This document shows positions 20,839 through 22,795 of a stretch of DNA of 22,795 nucleotides, one piece after another. How positions within the stretch are numbered: position 1 is the first letter of the stretch; each line of letters begins with the position of its first letter. The position numbers were made by a program, and so were the translations under genes. The stretch is from Chloroflexota bacterium (GTDB lineage Bacteria > Chloroflexota > UBA6077 > JACCZL01): contig JADLFM010000044.1 of the NCBI GenBank assembly GCA_020845495.1, positions 1 to 22,795 of the forward strand, in the 5' to 3' direction. The notes beneath the pieces were generated by a model that saw only the letters and a list, made by a program, of their open reading frames with translations, was not told where the DNA came from and did no database searches.

Positions 20839-22461
20839 CTAGTTGATACGACGGTCGCGTCCGCTCCACTCTCGCTCGCGGAGCACGAACTTCTGGACCT
20901 TGCCGGTGCTGGTTTTCGGCAACTCCCCGAAGCTGATGGCCTTTGGGGCCTTGAAATGGGCGATCCGGTCCCGACAGAAGTCGATCAGCTCCCGCTCGCT
21001 CAGCGATTCGCCGTCTTTGAGCGTCACGAACGCCTTCGGCACCTCGCCCCACCGCTCATCCGGAATGGCGATCACGGCGACTTCCAGCACGGCCGGGTGC
21101 TGGTAGATGCACCGCTCGACCTCGATGGTTGATATGTTCTCGCCACCTGAGATGATGATGTCCTTGGCCCGGTCGCGCAGCTCGACGTACCCATCCGGGT
21201 GCCGGACGGCCAGATCGCCCGAGTGGAACCAGCCGCCCCGGAACGCGGCGGCCGTGTCCTCCGGGCGTTCATAGTACCCGGTCATCACGTTGTTGCCCCG
21301 CATGATGACCTCGCCCATCGTCTGCCCATCGTTCGGTACGTCGTTCATCTGGTCATCCACGACGCGCGTCTCTTCGGCGATCAGGTAGCCGACGCCCTGC
21401 CGAGCTTTGAGGCGAGCCTGCTCCTCCAGCGGCAGCTCGTTCCACTGCGCCTGCCACTCGCAGACGGTGTGCGGGCCATAGGTCTCGGTCAGGCCGTAGA
21501 CGTGGGTGATCTCCGCTCCGAGCGCCTGCATCTGCGCGATGATCGATGGCGACGGCGGCGCGGCGGCCGTCGTGACCCGCAACGGGCGCGTCAGCCTGGT
21601 GGTCTTCGCGGTGGGGTGGTTGACAAGGCCGATCAGCACGGTCGGCGCGCCGTTCAGGTGGGTGACGCCCTCCTCCAGGATCAGCCGCCAGATCTCGGCT
21701 GGATCGACCCGCCGCAGGCAGACGTGGGTGCCACCAACGGCGGTGACGCCCCAGGTGCAGCACCAGCCGTTGCAGTGGAACATCGGCAGCGTCCAGAGGT
21801 AGCGGCTCTCGCTGACGATGCCGCTGGTCATGCACTCGCCGATGGCGTTCAGATACGCCCCGCGATGGTGCACCATCACGCCTTTGGGGCGGCCGGTCGT
21901 GCCCGACGTGTAGTTGATCGAGATCGTCTCGTACTCGTCCTCGACGGGGATGCTGATGCTGTCCTCGCGGCCCGTCGCCAGGAACGCCTCGTACTCGGGG
22001 CCGTCGACCGTCTGCGGGGGAGCATCCGCGCCAAGCTCGCGGTCCACGATGCTCACGACCAGCGGCGGCGTGTTGAGCCCGGGCAACGAGCGGGCCACCA
22101 GACCGGCCAGCTCGGTGTCTACCAGCACGACCTTCGCCCCTGAGTGGTCCAGGATGTAGCCGACCTCATCCGCCGAGAGCCGCGTGTTGATCGGGACCAT
22201 GATCGCGCCGGCCAGTGGGATGCCGTAGTGCGCCTCGAGCATCGGCGGGATGTTCGGGCAGATCACGGCGACGCGGTCGCCCTTCTCGACGCCGACGCCG
22301 GCCAGCGCCGAGGCCAGCCGCCGCGCCCGGGCACGCAGTTGCGGATAGGTGTAGGTCGTCCCGCGATAGGCCACGGCCACCTTCTCACGGAACACGTCTG
22401 CGCTGCGTTCGAGAAAGAGCAGCGGGGTCAGCTCGGTCCTGTACACCAGATCGCGCGTCAT
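20839..22461 (-). CDS. Acyl-CoA synthetase (AMP-forming)
   Basis: This 540-residue member of the ANL superfamily converts a carboxylic acid, ATP and CoA to acyl-CoA through an acyl-AMP. The P-loop motif is NYTSGTTGRPKG (183-194), the A5 motif is HVYGLTETYG (320-329), the A7 motif is WFHSGDLA (411-418) with D416, the hinge is RDRAKDIIISGGENIS (429-444), and the catalytic lysine is K521 in KTSTGKVQKF. The segment LPMFHCNGWC (225-234) is typical of the branch with medium-chain, aryl and methylmercaptopropionate-CoA ligases, so the substrate may be a short or medium acid; it cannot be set from sequence alone. It is a single-gene unit on the minus strand. Confidence 0.9.
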   Translation of the reverse strand: MTRDLVYRTELTPLLFLERSADVFREKVAVAYRGTTYTYPQLRARARRLASALAGVGVEKGDRVAVICPNIPPMLEAHYGIPLAGAIMVPINTRLSADEVGYILDHSGAKVVLVDTELAGLVARSLPGLNTPPLVVSIVDRELGADAPPQTVDGPEYEAFLATGREDSISIPVEDEYETISINYTSGTTGRPKGVMVHHRGAYLNAIGECMTSGIVSESRYLWTLPMFHCNGWCCTWGVTAVGGTHVCLRRVDPAEIWRLILEEGVTHLNGAPTVLIGLVNHPTAKTTRLTRPLRVTTAAAPPSPSIIAQMQALGAEITHVYGLTETYGPHTVCEWQAQWNELPLEEQARLKARQGVGYLIAEETRVVDDQMNDVPNDGQTMGEVIMRGNNVMTGYYERPEDTAAAFRGGWFHSGDLAVRHPDGYVELRDRAKDIIISGGENISTIEVERCIYQHPAVLEVAVIAIPDERWGEVPKAFVTLKDGESLSERELIDFCRDRIAHFKAPKAISFGELPKTSTGKVQKFVLREREWSGRDRRIN

Positions 22462-22507
22462 CGGATCACCTCACACGCTCAGAGGCTGCCCCACGCCGTT
22501 GTCGGGG

Positions 22508-22579
22508 GTCGCTCGCCGTCGTTGGGTCACTTGCCATCGTTCGGTCGCTGGCTTCGTCGGGATCACGCGCCGTTTCTGG
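22508..22579 (-). repeat. Four degenerate 18-bp tandem units upstream of the acyl-CoA synthetase gene
   Basis: Units of the form GTCGCTCGCCGTCGTTGG start at 22508, 22526, 22544 and 22562, with several changes each. They lie between the gene start (22461) and a possible promoter (22601-22609), so they may be transcribed as leader. The function is unknown; no coding frame there looks real. Confidence 0.6.
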
Positions 22580-22600
22580 GCGTGCGCCACGGCCGCCGGA

Positions 22601-22609
22601 ACGGTAGCA
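22601..22609 (-). promoter_or_regulatory. Weak extended -10 candidate for the acyl-CoA synthetase gene
   Basis: The minus strand reads TGC-TACCGT. It keeps TGC-TA and the final T of the form seen at other promoters here, but is a poorer match. Confidence 0.3.
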
Positions 22610-22650
22610 GACGGGCCGGCCAACGAACAGGGGCAGCCCGCGGCCTCAGG

Positions 22651-22795
22651 GCGATTGCATGTTGATGTCGTCGTGCCGCCGCGTCGGGGCTTGAAAGCCC
22701 CGCCTACCATCCTGCAGTCGCTGCGCGACGCTCCAGTCGCACCAGTGCCGGCCGTTCCCGACGGTGTGACTGTAGGCGGGGACTTCAGTCCCCGA
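22651..22795 (+). repeat. Foldback repeat, copy C (right part cut by window edge)
   Basis: It starts with the terminal repeat GCGATTGCATGTTGATG (22651-22667), the inverted match of the right end of copy A. It has the same orientation as copies A and B; 22681-22764 matches 193-276 at 83 of 84 bases. It lacks the inner arm corresponding to CCGTCGCGCAGCGACGG of copy B, so it is an internally deleted variant. Together with the 18-bp units it accounts for most of 22462-22795. Confidence 0.8.

Noticed and set aside
1..22795. rRNA, tRNA or riboswitch genes
   Set aside because: I saw no cloverleaf with CCA-end context, rRNA core sequence or known riboswitch core in the intergenic gaps; a covariance-model search would be needed to exclude small RNAs.

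Overview
The window is GC-rich DNA (G/C dominates third codon positions) from a bacterium with short intergenic gaps and few classical -35 boxes. Gene content and style suggest a Chloroflexota-like organism: an aerobic CO dehydrogenase/xanthine dehydrogenase type maturation set, many small foldback repeats and heptanucleotide arrays. That placement is inference; there is no rRNA or tRNA in the window to confirm it.

Layout. Positions 1-424 hold two tandem copies of a foldback repeat with terminal inverted repeats, and a third copy closes the window (22651-22795). From 425 to 9467 every gene is on the minus strand. Read in transcription order: coxG-like (9467), MoxR/CoxD ATPase (8892), CoxE VWA protein (7990), a nucleotidyltransferase-fold protein (6659), a split XdhC pair (5523 and 5206), a MocA-type cytidylyltransferase fused to a zinc-ribbon Nudix domain (4415), a molybdopterin-binding protein (3145), and a receiver-PAS-GAF-DHp signalling protein (1945). 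This is the accessory set for maturing and inserting a molybdenum cofactor into a Mo hydroxylase, but no Mo hydroxylase structural subunit is present. The XdhC-MocA-molybdopterin-binding genes are chained by ATGA/TGATG overlaps, and the last junction is built from a 23-bp triplication.

From 9468 to 10010 there is a gene-free island: a heptamer array, a 161-bp element with perfect 37-bp inverted arms, and a second heptamer array. Then come an ATP-grasp enzyme (minus), a YdcF/DUF218 membrane protein and an amidohydrolase (both plus), and a decayed stretch with an IS4-type transposase remnant. Next, acpS (minus) and an XRE regulator (plus) diverge from a region full of TGAC-N5-GTCA operators; mutM/fpg (plus) and an M16 peptidase (minus) converge.

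The right part is a sigma-54 module on the minus strand: an NtrC-type enhancer-binding response regulator (20608), a translationally coupled one-pass membrane protein (19191) and rpoN (18706). RpoN carries a four-cysteine insert, and a textbook -24/-12 promoter lies just upstream of its gene, suggesting positive autoregulation. An acyl-CoA synthetase (22461) ends the coding part.

Most promising observations: the 23-bp triplication that sets whether two Mo-cofactor genes are split or fused; the self-dependent rpoN promoter together with the zinc-knuckle RpoN; the XRE operator cluster over an apparently leaderless start; and the recurring extended -10 promoter form TGN-TAnnnT without a -35 box. 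All functional calls come from reading motifs; no database search was run.
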